Below are positions 8,935 through 18,657 of a DNA stretch of 64,000 bases, piece by piece. The stretch is from NCBI GenBank assembly GCA_009937505.1, contig JAACFJ010000009.1:18459-82458 (forward strand), read 5' to 3'. Numbering within the stretch: the first letter of the stretch is position 1; each line of letters begins with the position of its first letter. The stretch comes from Gammaproteobacteria bacterium. GTDB taxonomy: Bacteria > Pseudomonadota > Gammaproteobacteria > Steroidobacterales > Woeseiaceae. A program made the position numbers and the translations under genes. The notes under the pieces are model-generated. The model did no database searches. It worked only from the letters and a program-made list of their open reading frames with translations, and had not been told where the DNA came from.

Positions 8935-11683
8935 TTTTTGCGGGTTCGACACGCGCGGCGCAGAACTTGAATTCGGGGATTTTGCCGTAGGGATCGAGCT
9001 CCGCGTTGGTCAGCAGGTTCGCGGCCGCTTCCGTGTAGCAGAACGGGATGAACACCATGCCTTCCGCCACCTCGCGGTCGAGCCGCACGCGCAGGGTAAT
9101 CGAGCCGCGCCGTGTCGACACCCGGATAAAATCTCCCGGCGCGAGTTTCATCGTCTCGATATCGCGCGGTGACAGGCTTGCCACCGCTTCCGGCTCGAGC
9201 TCGTCAAGGTTGCCCGCACGCCGCGTCATGGCGCCGGTATGCCAGTGTTCGAGCATCCGCCCGGTGGTCAGGATCATCGGATAGTCGTCATCCGGCAGCT
9301 CGTCCGGCGGCGTAAGCTCGGTTGGGACGATCCTGGCGCGGCCGCTCGTCGTCGGAAAACCGGCACCGAAGATGATGTCGTTCCCCGGTTTGTCGGGTGC
9401 ATCGCAGGGATAGGTCACCGCGTCCTCGCGCTCGAGGCGCTCCCAGGTGATATGCGCCAGCGACGGCATGATCTCCGTCATCTCCGCAAAGACGTCCCGG
9501 GGGTGCGTGTAGTTCCAGTCCAGCCCCATACGCCGCGCGATCTCCTGCGTGATCCACCAGTCCTGGCGCGTGCCGCCCGGCAGCGGCACGACTTCGCGGG
9601 CGAGCTGGACCTGCCGGTTGGTATTGGTGAAGGTGCCGGTTTTTTCCGGGTGCGCTGATGCCGGCAACACGACGTCCGCCTGCCAGGCCGTCTCGGTGAG
9701 GAAGATATCCTGCACCACGAGGTGTCCCAGCTTGGCCAGCGCCGCACGCGCATGCGCCTGATCCGGATCCGACATCGCCGGGTTCTCGCCCAGGATGTAC
9801 ATGGCTGTGATCTCACTGGCGTGGATCGCATTAACGATCTCGACGACAGTGAGGCCACGTTTCGGGTCCAGCTCCGTTCCCCAGAAATCCTCGTACCTCT
9901 GCCGGTTGTCGTCGTCCTCCACCGACTTGTAGTCGGGGAAGAACATCGGGATCAGCCCGGCGTCCGACGCGCCCTGCACATTGTTCTGCCCGCGCAGCGG
10001 ATGTAGTCCGGTTCCGGGGCGACCCACATGCCCGGTGATCAGCGCCAGCGCGATCAGGCCGCGGGCATTGTCCGTGCCGTGCACGGACTGCGAGATGCCC
10101 ATGCCCCAGAAGATGATCGAGTTGCTTGATGTCGCGTACAGGCGCGCCACGTCGCGGATGGTCTGCGCTTCGATGCCACAAACCTCGGCCATCTTCTCCG
10201 GCGGAAACGCTTTGACCCGCTCGGCGAGTTCGTCGAAGCCTTCGGCGTACGATTGCAGGTAATCCCGATCGTAGAGCTCCTCTTCGACAATCGTGTGGAT
10301 CATTGCGTTCAGCAACGCCACGTCCATGCCGGCCTTGAACTGCAGGTTGTAGCTTGCGTGACGGCCCAGCCCCTGCCCGCGCGGATCGGCAACGATGAGC
10401 TTCGCGCCCTGCTTCGCCCTGTTCTTTAAATACGTGGCCGCAACGGGATGGTTCTGCTCCGGGCGTGCACCGATGACGATGATGCAGTCGGCTTCATCTG
10501 CCGCGGTAAAAGGTGCGGTGACCGCGCCCGAACCGATGCCCTCCATGAGCGCCGCAACCGACGATGCATGGCAGAGGCGCGTGCAGTGATCGACGTTGTT
10601 CGTGCCGAAGCCGGTCCGCACCAGCTTCTGGAAGAGGTAGGCTTCCTCGTTCGACCCCTTTGCCGAACCGAATCCGGCAAGCCCTGACGCACCCTTCTCG
10701 TCGAGCGCGTTTTTCAGGCCCGTCGCCGCCCTGTCCAGCGCTTCCTCCCAGCTTGCCTCGCGGAAGTGAGTCCACGGGTTGGCCGGATCGAGCTGCAGCG
10801 CCCCATCCTTGGGCGCGTCGTCACGACGGATCAAAGGTTTGGTCAGGCGATCCGCATGGGTGATGTAGTCGAAACCGAACCGACCCTTCACGCACAGGCG
10901 CTGTTCGTTCGCCGGGCCGTTGCGCCCGTCGACGTACAGGATCTTGTCATCCTTGACGTGCGCCCGTGTCTGGCAGCCAACACCGCAATACGGGCACAGC
11001 GTATCGACGTGGCGGTCTTCGAACTCGCGTCGCGTGCCGGCATCGTCAAGCAGGTTCGCTTCCATGAGTGCGCCGGTCGGACAGGCCTGCACGCATTCGC
11101 CACAGGCCACGCAGGTCGAATCTCCCATCGGGTCGTCGAAGTCGAACACGATCTTCGACCCGTGACCGCGATACGCCATGCCGATGACGTCGTTCACCTG
11201 CACCTCGCGACAGGCGCGGACACAGAGATTGCAGTGGATACAGGCATCGAGATTGACGGCGATCGCGACGTGGCTGGCATCGCTGTCGGTCTTCGGCCGA
11301 GCGGGGAAGCGGCTGTCCGTTACGCCCATTGCATCTGCCCAGGTCCAGAATTTCGAGTCCGGATCGTGCGCCGTCTCGCGTGCCGGCTGGTCGGCGACCA
11401 GCATTTCCATGACCATTCGCCGTGCGCTCTTCGCTTCGTCCGAGGCGGTGTTGACGACCATGTCGTGCACCGGCTTCCTGATGCAGGACGCGGCGAGCAC
11501 ACGTTCCCCCTTGATCTCGACCATGCAGGCGCGGCAATTGCCGTCGGCACGATAACCCGGCTCAGGCGCGTAACAAAGATGCGGTATTTTGGTGCCCTGA
11601 CGCTGCGCCACCTGCCAGATGGTTTCGTCCGGGGACGCCTCGACCTGCTTGCCGTCCAGGACGAAGGTGATCTTCTCCGTCAC
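8924..11683 (-). CDS. Formate dehydrogenase alpha subunit (NuoG-like N-terminus, molybdopterin)
   Basis: 2Fe-2S ferredoxin N-terminus, 4Fe-4S clusters (CIHCNLCVRACREV, CVACGECVQACPTGAL), CPYCGVGC, and DHCTRLCHASSV catalytic region with Cys. GTG start at 11683 overlaps the upstream stop. Stop lies in repeat (KRGQ*). Confidence 0.9.
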   Translation of the reverse strand: MTEKITFVLDGKQVEASPDETIWQVAQRQGTKIPHLCYAPEPGYRADGNCRACMVEIKGERVLAASCIRKPVHDMVVNTASDEAKSARRMVMEMLVADQPARETAHDPDSKFWTWADAMGVTDSRFPARPKTDSDASHVAIAVNLDACIHCNLCVRACREVQVNDVIGMAYRGHGSKIVFDFDDPMGDSTCVACGECVQACPTGALMEANLLDDAGTRREFEDRHVDTLCPYCGVGCQTRAHVKDDKILYVDGRNGPANEQRLCVKGRFGFDYITHADRLTKPLIRRDDAPKDGALQLDPANPWTHFREASWEEALDRAATGLKNALDEKGASGLAGFGSAKGSNEEAYLFQKLVRTGFGTNNVDHCTRLCHASSVAALMEGIGSGAVTAPFTAADEADCIIVIGARPEQNHPVAATYLKNRAKQGAKLIVADPRGQGLGRHASYNLQFKAGMDVALLNAMIHTIVEEELYDRDYLQSYAEGFDELAERVKAFPPEKMAEVCGIEAQTIRDVARLYATSSNSIIFWGMGISQSVHGTDNARGLIALALITGHVGRPGTGLHPLRGQNNVQGASDAGLIPMFFPDYKSVEDDDNRQRYEDFWGTELDPKRGLTVVEIVNAIHASEITAMYILGENPAMSDPDQAHARAALAKLGHLVVQDIFLTETAWQADVVLPASAHPEKTGTFTNTNRQVQLAREVVPLPGGTRQDWWITQEIARRMGLDWNYTHPRDVFAEMTEIMPSLAHITWERLEREDAVTYPCDAPDKPGNDIIFGAGFPTTSGRARIVPTELTPPDELPDDDYPMILTTGRMLEHWHTGAMTRRAGNLDELEPEAVASLSPRDIETMKLAPGDFIRVSTRRGSITLRVRLDREVAEGMVFIPFCYTEAAANLLTNAELDPYGKIPEFKFCAARVEPAKRGQ

Positions 11684-13296
11684 GACAACTCCTCCGGGAA
11701 ATACTTGATGAGACACAGCAGCGGGTTCGGCGCCGCCTGCCCCAGCCCGCAGATCGAGGCCGAAACCATAGTGGCGCTGAGTTCGACCAGCAGCTCCCTG
11801 TCCCACGCCTGCTCCGACATCAGTTTCACGGCCTTCTCGGTACCTACCCTGCAAGGCGTGCACTGGCCGCAGCTCTCGTCTTCGAAAAATCGCATCAGGT
11901 TGAGCGCCGCGTCCCGGATGCTGTCCTTGTCGGACAACACGACCACCGCCGCCGAGCCGATGAAACCACCGTGTTCTTCGAGAGTGTCGAAATCGAGCGG
12001 TATGTCCGCCATGCTCGCGGGCAATATTCCGCCCGATGCGCCGCCCGGCAGGTAGGCTTTGAAGCTGTGCCCGTCCGCCATGCCGCCACAATATTCGTCG
12101 ATCAACTCCTGCGCGGTTATCCCTGCAGGTGCGAATTTCACGCCGGGCTCCTTCACTCTTCCCGAGACCGAGAAGCTGCGCCTGCCCTGGCGCCCGTTAC
12201 GACCCTCGCCGGAAAACCAGGCCGGGCCCCGCTCGAGGATGTCGCGCACCCAGTAGAGCGTTTCGACGTTGTGAACGAGCGTCGGCCGCCCGAACAGGCC
12301 CACCTGGCTCGGGTAAGGCGGCTTGTGGCGCGGCAGGCCACGCTTGCCCTCGATGCTTTCCAGCATCGCGGACTCTTCGCCGCAAATGTAGGCACCCGCG
12401 CCGCGACGCAGGTGGATCGCGCGATCGCCATTGAGACCTTCGCGTTCAAGGTCGCCGATGGCTTCCCTGAGAATCTCGTTGATGGCTGGATATTCGTCGC
12501 GCAGGTAGATGTAGATCGCCTGCGCATCAACCGCCCAGGCGGCGATGAGCATGCCCTCGAGGAAACGATGCGGGTCGCGTTCCAGGTGGTAACGATCCTT
12601 GAAGGTGCCCGGCTCACCCTCGTCCGCATTCACCGCCAGCAGGCGGGGTCCGGCCTCCTGCCGTACGAAGTGCCATTTGCGACCCGCGGGAAAGCCCGCA
12701 CCGCCGAGACCGCGCAATCGGGAGTCCTCCATCGATTTGATCACGTCGTCGACCGATCGCGAGCCTGCGAGGCAGTCCCGCAATAATGTGTAGCCGCCTT
12801 CCTTTTCATAGGCATCGAAGCGCACGTGATCGGGGATCTCGGGATGATGATTGCCGCTCTGCAGTGCTGCGGCGATCGAGTCAGCATCGGCATAGTCGAC
12901 GTGCCGGTGCCCCACCTCCGCCACCGGCGCCGTGTCGCAGCGCCCCATGCAGGGAGCGCGGACAACCCGCACATCGGCGCCAAGCTTTCCGGGGAGCGAT
13001 TCGAGCAGCGCATCGCCGCCGGAAAACGCGCAGGTCAGGCTGTCGCAGACGCGGACCGTGACGGCCGGCGGCGCGGTTTCGCCGTCCAGGACGATGTCGA
13101 AATGGGCGTAAAAGGACGCGACTTCGTACACCTCGGCCATGGATAAGCGCATTTCGGCCGCGAGCGCCTGCAGGTGCGCGGCGCTGAGGCGCCCGTACTT
13201 GTCCTGAACAAGGTGCAGATGTTCGATGAGCAAGTCGGGCGAACGCGAGCGGTCACCGAGCAGCGTCGCGATTTCCTCGTGCGCCGTCGGGTCCAT
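11680..13296 (-). CDS. NuoE/NuoF-like fusion, NAD-linked formate dehydrogenase diaphorase subunit
   Basis: N-terminal NuoE-like domain (SFYAHFDIV...CDSLTC...APCMGRCDTAP) then NuoF (RGLGGAGFPAGRKW, ADEGEPGTFKDR, CGEESAMLESIEGKRG, ESCGQCTPCRVG). Confidence 0.9.
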   Translation of the reverse strand: MDPTAHEEIATLLGDRSRSPDLLIEHLHLVQDKYGRLSAAHLQALAAEMRLSMAEVYEVASFYAHFDIVLDGETAPPAVTVRVCDSLTCAFSGGDALLESLPGKLGADVRVVRAPCMGRCDTAPVAEVGHRHVDYADADSIAAALQSGNHHPEIPDHVRFDAYEKEGGYTLLRDCLAGSRSVDDVIKSMEDSRLRGLGGAGFPAGRKWHFVRQEAGPRLLAVNADEGEPGTFKDRYHLERDPHRFLEGMLIAAWAVDAQAIYIYLRDEYPAINEILREAIGDLEREGLNGDRAIHLRRGAGAYICGEESAMLESIEGKRGLPRHKPPYPSQVGLFGRPTLVHNVETLYWVRDILERGPAWFSGEGRNGRQGRRSFSVSGRVKEPGVKFAPAGITAQELIDEYCGGMADGHSFKAYLPGGASGGILPASMADIPLDFDTLEEHGGFIGSAAVVVLSDKDSIRDAALNLMRFFEDESCGQCTPCRVGTEKAVKLMSEQAWDRELLVELSATMVSASICGLGQAAPNPLLCLIKYFPEELS

Positions 13297-13433
13297 CTGG
13301 CGCCCCTTGTGAAAAGCGGGCGAGCGCCGCCGCCCCGATCCGGGGGCTATGCGGCGTTGGTTCGTCTTTTTTTCGCCGCCATCAGCCATAACAGCCCGTT
13401 CCTGTCACTCTTCGTGCGTAGGGTACCATCAAT

Positions 13434-13491
13434 GGGGACAGTGACTTTAAGTGCCAGGCGACTCCGCCTGGCACTTAAAGTCACTGTCCCC
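13434..13491. repeat. GGGGACAGTGACTTTAAGTGCC palindrome, 58 bp
   Basis: Identical to 14616-14673, including the ACTC loop. Confidence 0.97.
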
Positions 13492-14594
13492 TAACTAAAT
13501 ACGGCGACGGGAGCACCCAGCACATCAATATCCGGCTCGATGCCGAGGCCCGGGTCGTCCGATGCGCTCATATGACCCGCCACGCGCTGCGGTGCGCCCG
13601 TCGCATTACGAACCGTGACGTAGCTGTTGAAATCGGTCGCCGAGAATCTGAGAGCCTCCGGCGTCGAATGGGCAAGGTGGGCTATCGCCGCCGTGATGAT
13701 GTCGCCGCCCCAGCTGTCTTCGATGGTCATGGGCAGGTTCAGCGTCACGCACAGGTCACGAATCTGGCGCGCCCTGGTCAGCCCCCCAACCTTGGAGATC
13801 TTCAGATTGATGACATCCATTGCACCATCGCCGTGGCCGCGCATCAGTGCTTCTATGTCCGTGATGTTCTCGTCGAGGATGAACGGCAGGGGCGTGTTCC
13901 GCCTGACCGTCAGGCAATGCTCGTAAGAGCGGCACGGCTGCTCGATGTAGACGTCGCGATCGCGAACCGCGTTGACAACACGAATCGCATCATCGACACG
14001 CCAGCCAGTGTTGGCATCAGCGACGAGCACTTCCGCTTCTGTCAGTACATCGGCCGCCGCGTGAATGCGTTGGACATCGTCTGCAGGGTCGCCGCCGACC
14101 TTGAGCTGGAACTTGGTGTAGCCATCGTCGCGATGTTCCGCAACGTTTTCTGCCATCTCGTCGGCCGGGCGCTGACTGATCGCGCGATAGAGCGCAACAC
14201 TTTCACCGAATTTTCCGCCCAACAAATCGCAGACCGATTTTCCGCAGACCTTGCCGAGCAGGTCCCAACACGCCATATCGATGGCGGACTTGACGTACGG
14301 GTGGCCGAGCAGCGCCCGGTCCATGAGCTGGTTGATCGGGCCGATCGCCGTCGGGTCCTGTCCGATCAGGCTGCCGGATAATTCCGCGATCCCGGCCCGC
14401 GCACCCGGGCCGAATGCCGGCAGGTAAAACGGTCCGAGGGGGCACACTTCGCCGTATCCCGACAGGCCGTCATCGGTGACCAACTCGACGACGGTGCTGT
14501 CGAATACTTCGACGTATTTGCCCTCCGACCACGAGTAACGCCCCTCGACGAGAGGCAGGTCGATCTGGTACACGCGGATTTCAGAAATTTTCAC
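13491..14594 (-). CDS. Mandelate racemase/muconate lactonizing enzyme family (enolase superfamily; cis-3-hydroxyproline dehydratase-like)
   Basis: VKISEIRVYQIDLPL...KFQLKVGGDP...VADANTGW...ILDENI...NLKISKVGGLTRARQI. GTG start at 14594; the longer ORF to 14810 runs through a repeat and is rejected. Confidence 0.8.
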   Translation of the reverse strand: MKISEIRVYQIDLPLVEGRYSWSEGKYVEVFDSTVVELVTDDGLSGYGEVCPLGPFYLPAFGPGARAGIAELSGSLIGQDPTAIGPINQLMDRALLGHPYVKSAIDMACWDLLGKVCGKSVCDLLGGKFGESVALYRAISQRPADEMAENVAEHRDDGYTKFQLKVGGDPADDVQRIHAAADVLTEAEVLVADANTGWRVDDAIRVVNAVRDRDVYIEQPCRSYEHCLTVRRNTPLPFILDENITDIEALMRGHGDGAMDVINLKISKVGGLTRARQIRDLCVTLNLPMTIEDSWGGDIITAAIAHLAHSTPEALRFSATDFNSYVTVRNATGAPQRVAGHMSASDDPGLGIEPDIDVLGAPVAVFS

Positions 14595-14615
14595 GTCTTC
14601 GTGTTTCCCGTAATT

Positions 14616-14673
14616 GGGGACAGTGACTTTAAGTGCCAGGCGACTCCGCCTGGCACTTAAAGTCACTGTCCCC
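14616..14673. repeat. GGGGACAGTGACTTTAAGTGCC palindrome, 58 bp
   Basis: Identical to 13434-13491. Confidence 0.97.
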
Positions 14674-14785
14674 TTGTTCGAGCTCGACCAGCAGATCCTT
14701 CTTGTCGAACTGCTCTCCGATCCGCGCGAAACACACGGATCGCAATCTCGCTGCGATTGGCGAAGAGGATCCTGATACACATCAT
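14674..14785 (-). pseudogene. Remnant of a biotin-dependent carboxylase: biotin carboxylase N-terminus joined to biotinyl-domain C-terminus
   Basis: Reverse strand reads MMCIRILFANRSEIAIRVFRA then, in another frame, RIGEQFDKKDLLVELEQ; these resemble the first and last segments of pyruvate/acyl-CoA carboxylases. Confidence 0.55.
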
Positions 14786-14887
14786 TTCTTGGAGAATGTG
14801 ACCAGATCACTCTCGCAGCAAGGATTCACTGAACCCGAGAGTGCCACACTCATCGCTCCGGACAAAAGTTACGAACGAGACAGTTGC

Positions 14888-15478
14888 CTAGGGCAGCTCC
14901 GCGAGCATCTTCTCGGCCGATTCGCGGATCGATGTGTTGCCGCCCACCTGCATTGCGTTCGTAAGGGCCACACGCGCCTGCTCCGTATTCCCGAGCTGGC
15001 TGTTCACGTAGCCCAACGTCAACCAGATCCTCTGGTGACCCGCGTCCTTTGCTGCGCCTTCATTCAACCACCGCAGGGCGTCGTCCGGCCGGCCGAGATA
15101 GAACAGAGTCAGTCCAAGATTGTTATAGATTTCCGCATCGTTCGGGCTATGCGCCAACAGTTGCTCGTACAACTGCGCGGCTTGTGCATACTGTTTGTTG
15201 ACGAAGTACTCTTCAGCCCGGCGATAGATTTCAGCGGGATCGCTTGGCGCCGGCTCGACGAGTCCCGGCGAAGTCAACCGCGAAATATCTGTTGCCGTGA
15301 TGCCCCGGGACCAGGCGGCCGCCGATGGATTTGCTATCTGCGAGTGACCACTCACGGTCTCTGCGTCCTGTACATAGTATTCGCGCGTAAACGCGAAAAC
15401 CGCGAGCCCGAAGAAGACCTGGAATATTGCGAGAAGCGTCCAGAACCGTTTGTCGCGAGCCATAAAATCCGCTGCCAT
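14888..15478 (-). CDS. Membrane-anchored TPR protein
   Basis: One N-terminal TM then TPR units (AEIYNNLGLTLFYLGRPDDALRWLNEGAA; QRIWLTLGYVNSQLGNTEQARVAL). Confidence 0.75.
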   Translation of the reverse strand: MAADFMARDKRFWTLLAIFQVFFGLAVFAFTREYYVQDAETVSGHSQIANPSAAAWSRGITATDISRLTSPGLVEPAPSDPAEIYRRAEEYFVNKQYAQAAQLYEQLLAHSPNDAEIYNNLGLTLFYLGRPDDALRWLNEGAAKDAGHQRIWLTLGYVNSQLGNTEQARVALTNAMQVGGNTSIRESAEKMLAELP

Positions 15479-15579
15479 CCAACCTCGATGTGCGGAATAT
15501 ACACCATCCCCCTGGATCCGGCGCTCTTGCGGGTCGGATGCCGTCAGACCGGCGATGCCGGTCTCAATCAATCAGCCGG

Positions 15580-15780
15580 CTAATGAACCTCTGCCGGATT
15601 GTGCCGATTCAGAATCTCCAGGACCTCGGACCTCGTCGCATCCGGAACGAACACGCGGATCTTGCGGTGATCTCTATCGACCTTGATCTTTTCGCTGGGA
15701 ATGCCGGTCGAAAGGAGATCGTCTTCGACGTTTGTAATCGCTCTGACGTTTTTGTAGGTTGCTACCAATGCTTCGGTCAT
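15580..15780 (-). CDS. Hypothetical small protein
   Basis: MTEALVATYKNVRAITNVEDDLLSTGIPSEKIKVDRDHRKIRVFVPDATRSEVLEILNRHNPAEVH; start trimmed. Confidence 0.55.
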   Translation of the reverse strand: MTEALVATYKNVRAITNVEDDLLSTGIPSEKIKVDRDHRKIRVFVPDATRSEVLEILNRHNPAEVH

Positions 15781-15958
15781 AGCACTTCTCCTGTTGCACC
15801 AACTACGCAAAACGCAAATATTTCCCGTCTTCGGTGCCTTATGGATATTGATGCGGCAGGAAGATTTTCAAGCTGAAAGCACCCGAAACCAACCAATGTA
15901 GACCTTCGATCATTGGCTCGGCCAGGCATCGCTCAGTGACCGGCATTCCCGGCTCGCT

Positions 15959-17371
15959 TCAACCAATCAGGCCGATGATCAGGAAGCCGATGGTCGCTAT
16001 GCCGGCCGCAACCAGTGCATAGGGCAACTGGGTTCGAACATGGTCGATATGGTCGGTAGCCGAAGCCATGGATGCCAGGACAGTCGTGTCGCTGATCGGC
16101 GAGGCGTGGTCGCCGAATATCGCGCCGGAGATGGCCGCAGCAAGCATCAGCGGTACGGGCAGACCGAGGGCCGCCGCAATCGGCACGGCGATTGGAATCA
16201 TGATGGCAAACGTACCCCAGCTCGACCCTACGGAAAATGCGATGAAGGCCGAGACAAGGAAGACGATAGGCGCCAGCAGCACCGGCGGAATATTCCCGCT
16301 GACGAGGTTTGCCACGTAGACGCCGGTGCCGAGTTCGCCGGCGACATCGCCCAGCGCGAGCGCGAGTAACAGAATGATGGCTATGGGCAGCAGGTCGCCC
16401 GCGCCTTTCATGAAGACCTGCATCAATTCAGCAACCGAGCTATCGCCCTTGACCAGCGTCATGATCCAGGCAACCACAATCGCGAAGCACACGGACCAGA
16501 GGACGGACACCGAGCCCGAACCTTTGATGATGTTGCCGTCGCCGGTGATGTACAGAGAGACCGGCATCATGAACACCATTGCCAGTATGGGCAACGCCAT
16601 TAACCACGCCGACGGAACACCCTCTTCGTCATTGACCGCCTGCTCTGCGGAAACATCGACAAGCGGCACGGCGCCCGGCCAAAGGATGTCGCCGCCCTGC
16701 GTCCTCGCCTCCGCTTTTTTCATCGGGCCAATATTGACGTTCTTCCAGATGACGACCCCCGCGAGCAGGATTGCGGTGATGGGATACAGGTTGAGTGGCA
16801 CAGCGGCGATAAATGTCTGCAAAGGATTCTCGACGCCCGTCGACGCAACGAGACTGATGATGAATGCGCCCCAGGCATTGAGAGGAATCATGACGCATAC
16901 CGGTGCCGACGTAGCATCGATCAGGTAGGCAAGCTTCTCTCTCGAAACCTTGTGGCGGTCGAATAACGGGCGGCTGACCGAGCCGGCAACAAGCAGTGTG
17001 ATACTCGACTCGACGAAAATAACCAGCCCGGTCGCCCATGCCAGAATCTGGGCACGAAACCCGTTGTGCACCCAATGCCGGGTCTCGAGGTAATGCACGA
17101 ACCCTCTCACACCGCCGGAATGTTCAATCGTGGCGATCAGCGGTCCGATCAGGAGCGTGAAAACCAGCACACGGGCATCGCCCGGATCGGTAAAGACGTT
17201 GATCGTACCGTCGAGGCTTCTGGCAAGACCGGCCAGCGGATTGAACTGGCTCAACAGGGTATGCCCCATCCAGATACCTGCGGCCAGCGACAGGATCACC
17301 TGCTTGCTCCAAATCGCGAGCACGATCGCGAGCACGGGCGGCAGGACCGAGTACCAGGCCGGGTCACTCAT
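15959..17371 (-). CDS. Na+/H+ antiporter NhaC-family protein
   Basis: MSDPAWYSVLPPVLAIVLAIWSKQVILSL, multiple TM helices, FSVGSSWGTFAIMIPIAVPIA and GDHASPISDTTVLASMAS motifs. Confidence 0.85.
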   Translation of the reverse strand: MSDPAWYSVLPPVLAIVLAIWSKQVILSLAAGIWMGHTLLSQFNPLAGLARSLDGTINVFTDPGDARVLVFTLLIGPLIATIEHSGGVRGFVHYLETRHWVHNGFRAQILAWATGLVIFVESSITLLVAGSVSRPLFDRHKVSREKLAYLIDATSAPVCVMIPLNAWGAFIISLVASTGVENPLQTFIAAVPLNLYPITAILLAGVVIWKNVNIGPMKKAEARTQGGDILWPGAVPLVDVSAEQAVNDEEGVPSAWLMALPILAMVFMMPVSLYITGDGNIIKGSGSVSVLWSVCFAIVVAWIMTLVKGDSSVAELMQVFMKGAGDLLPIAIILLLALALGDVAGELGTGVYVANLVSGNIPPVLLAPIVFLVSAFIAFSVGSSWGTFAIMIPIAVPIAAALGLPVPLMLAAAISGAIFGDHASPISDTTVLASMASATDHIDHVRTQLPYALVAAGIATIGFLIIGLIG

Positions 17372-17534
17372 CGAGAAATCCGACGACAGTAACGCGATTG
17401 GTCGTCTTGCGGAGAAGCATGTGCAATTATGATCGTTGTTATGCGGCGCGGAGCCCATTAAACCACAGGAGGCCGGCGTGCCGATGTCGGTTGCCGGTTG
17501 GGCCATGCAGCCAACGTTAGCGAGGAGCAGGAGA

Positions 17535-18611
17535 ATGAAAATTGCGGTATTGGGGGCCGGCGCGGGCGGAACGGCGATAGCCTTCGATTGCGCTGCACAC
17601 GGGCACGATGTGCGGCTGTTCGATTTCCCGCAGTTCCCGGACAATATCGCCGCGGTGGCCGGCCAGGAGGGCATCCATGCCGAGGGCGACATTGCGGGTT
17701 TCGAGAATGTCGCCTATGCGGGTCACGACATCGATGAGGCGCTGCGGGATTCAGAACTGATCTATGTGGTTGGTCCCGCCTACAGCACCGAGCCTTTTGG
17801 CGAAGCGGTCGCCGGTAAGCTGCAGCCGGGACAGACGGTGATCGTGACGCCAAGTTCCTGCGGCGGCGCGCTTGCGTTCAAGAAAGCCGCCGGTCTCGGA
17901 ATCAGTGACGAGACTGTGCGGGTGGCCGAAACGTCGACCCTGCATTACGCAGTTCGCCTGGCGGAGCCGGGCAGAATCCGTGTGTTCCTGAAACTCAAGG
18001 CGGGCAACCTGCTCGCCGCTTTACCGGCCACGGAAACGGATGCGGTACTGCGCCTGATAGAGGATGTCTATCCCGGCATGGAGCCGGCAACGAGCATCAT
18101 GCAAACGAGCCTGCAGAATGCCAACCCGATCATCCATCCTGCGGTAACCCTGACCAATGCGGCACGCATCGAAGGGACCGGCGGTGACTTCCTGTTCTAC
18201 GAAGAAGGTGTAAGCGATGCGACCGGCAGGCTGATCGAAGCGCTCGACAGGGAACGAATTACGATCGGCAGAAAGCTGGGTATTCGGATCGTTCCGGATC
18301 CCGAGCTGGGGATGCGCCAGGGGTATATGCTTGCCGATGATTACGGCGAGGCCTATCGTACGGCGCCGGGCTTCCTCGGCATCGGCGCCCAGCCTCGGCT
18401 GGACCACCGCTACCTGAATGAAGACGTCGGATACGGTCTCGTCTTTCTATCCCGGCTTGGCCGCCAGGTCGGCGTCGAAACACCGACGATCGATGCAATG
18501 ATCCGTGTCACGTCGGTGCTCATGGCGCGCGACTACGCGGGTGAGTCAGTTCGCACCCCCGAATCGCTGGGTATTGCACAGCTCTCGGCCGGGGAGCTGG
18601 GCAGTCTGTAG
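17535..18611 (+). CDS. NAD/NADP octopine/nopaline (opine) dehydrogenase family
   Basis: MKIAVLGAGAGGTAIAFDCAAHGHDVRLFD Rossmann start and opine DH C-terminal region. Confidence 0.8.
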   Translation: MKIAVLGAGAGGTAIAFDCAAHGHDVRLFDFPQFPDNIAAVAGQEGIHAEGDIAGFENVAYAGHDIDEALRDSELIYVVGPAYSTEPFGEAVAGKLQPGQTVIVTPSSCGGALAFKKAAGLGISDETVRVAETSTLHYAVRLAEPGRIRVFLKLKAGNLLAALPATETDAVLRLIEDVYPGMEPATSIMQTSLQNANPIIHPAVTLTNAARIEGTGGDFLFYEEGVSDATGRLIEALDRERITIGRKLGIRIVPDPELGMRQGYMLADDYGEAYRTAPGFLGIGAQPRLDHRYLNEDVGYGLVFLSRLGRQVGVETPTIDAMIRVTSVLMARDYAGESVRTPESLGIAQLSAGELGSL

Positions 18612-18657
18612 TTGAGCGCTTCAGTCGGCCGACCTACCGGGCTTGGCAAAATCATCG

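Noticed and set aside
10766-12055. 429-aa plus-strand ORF opposite formate dehydrogenase genes
   Set aside because: Antisense artefact; the minus strand carries the iron-sulfur and NuoF motifs.
14633-15583. 316-aa plus-strand ORF
   Set aside because: Begins inside the repeat and is antisense to the better supported TPR gene and carboxylase remnant.
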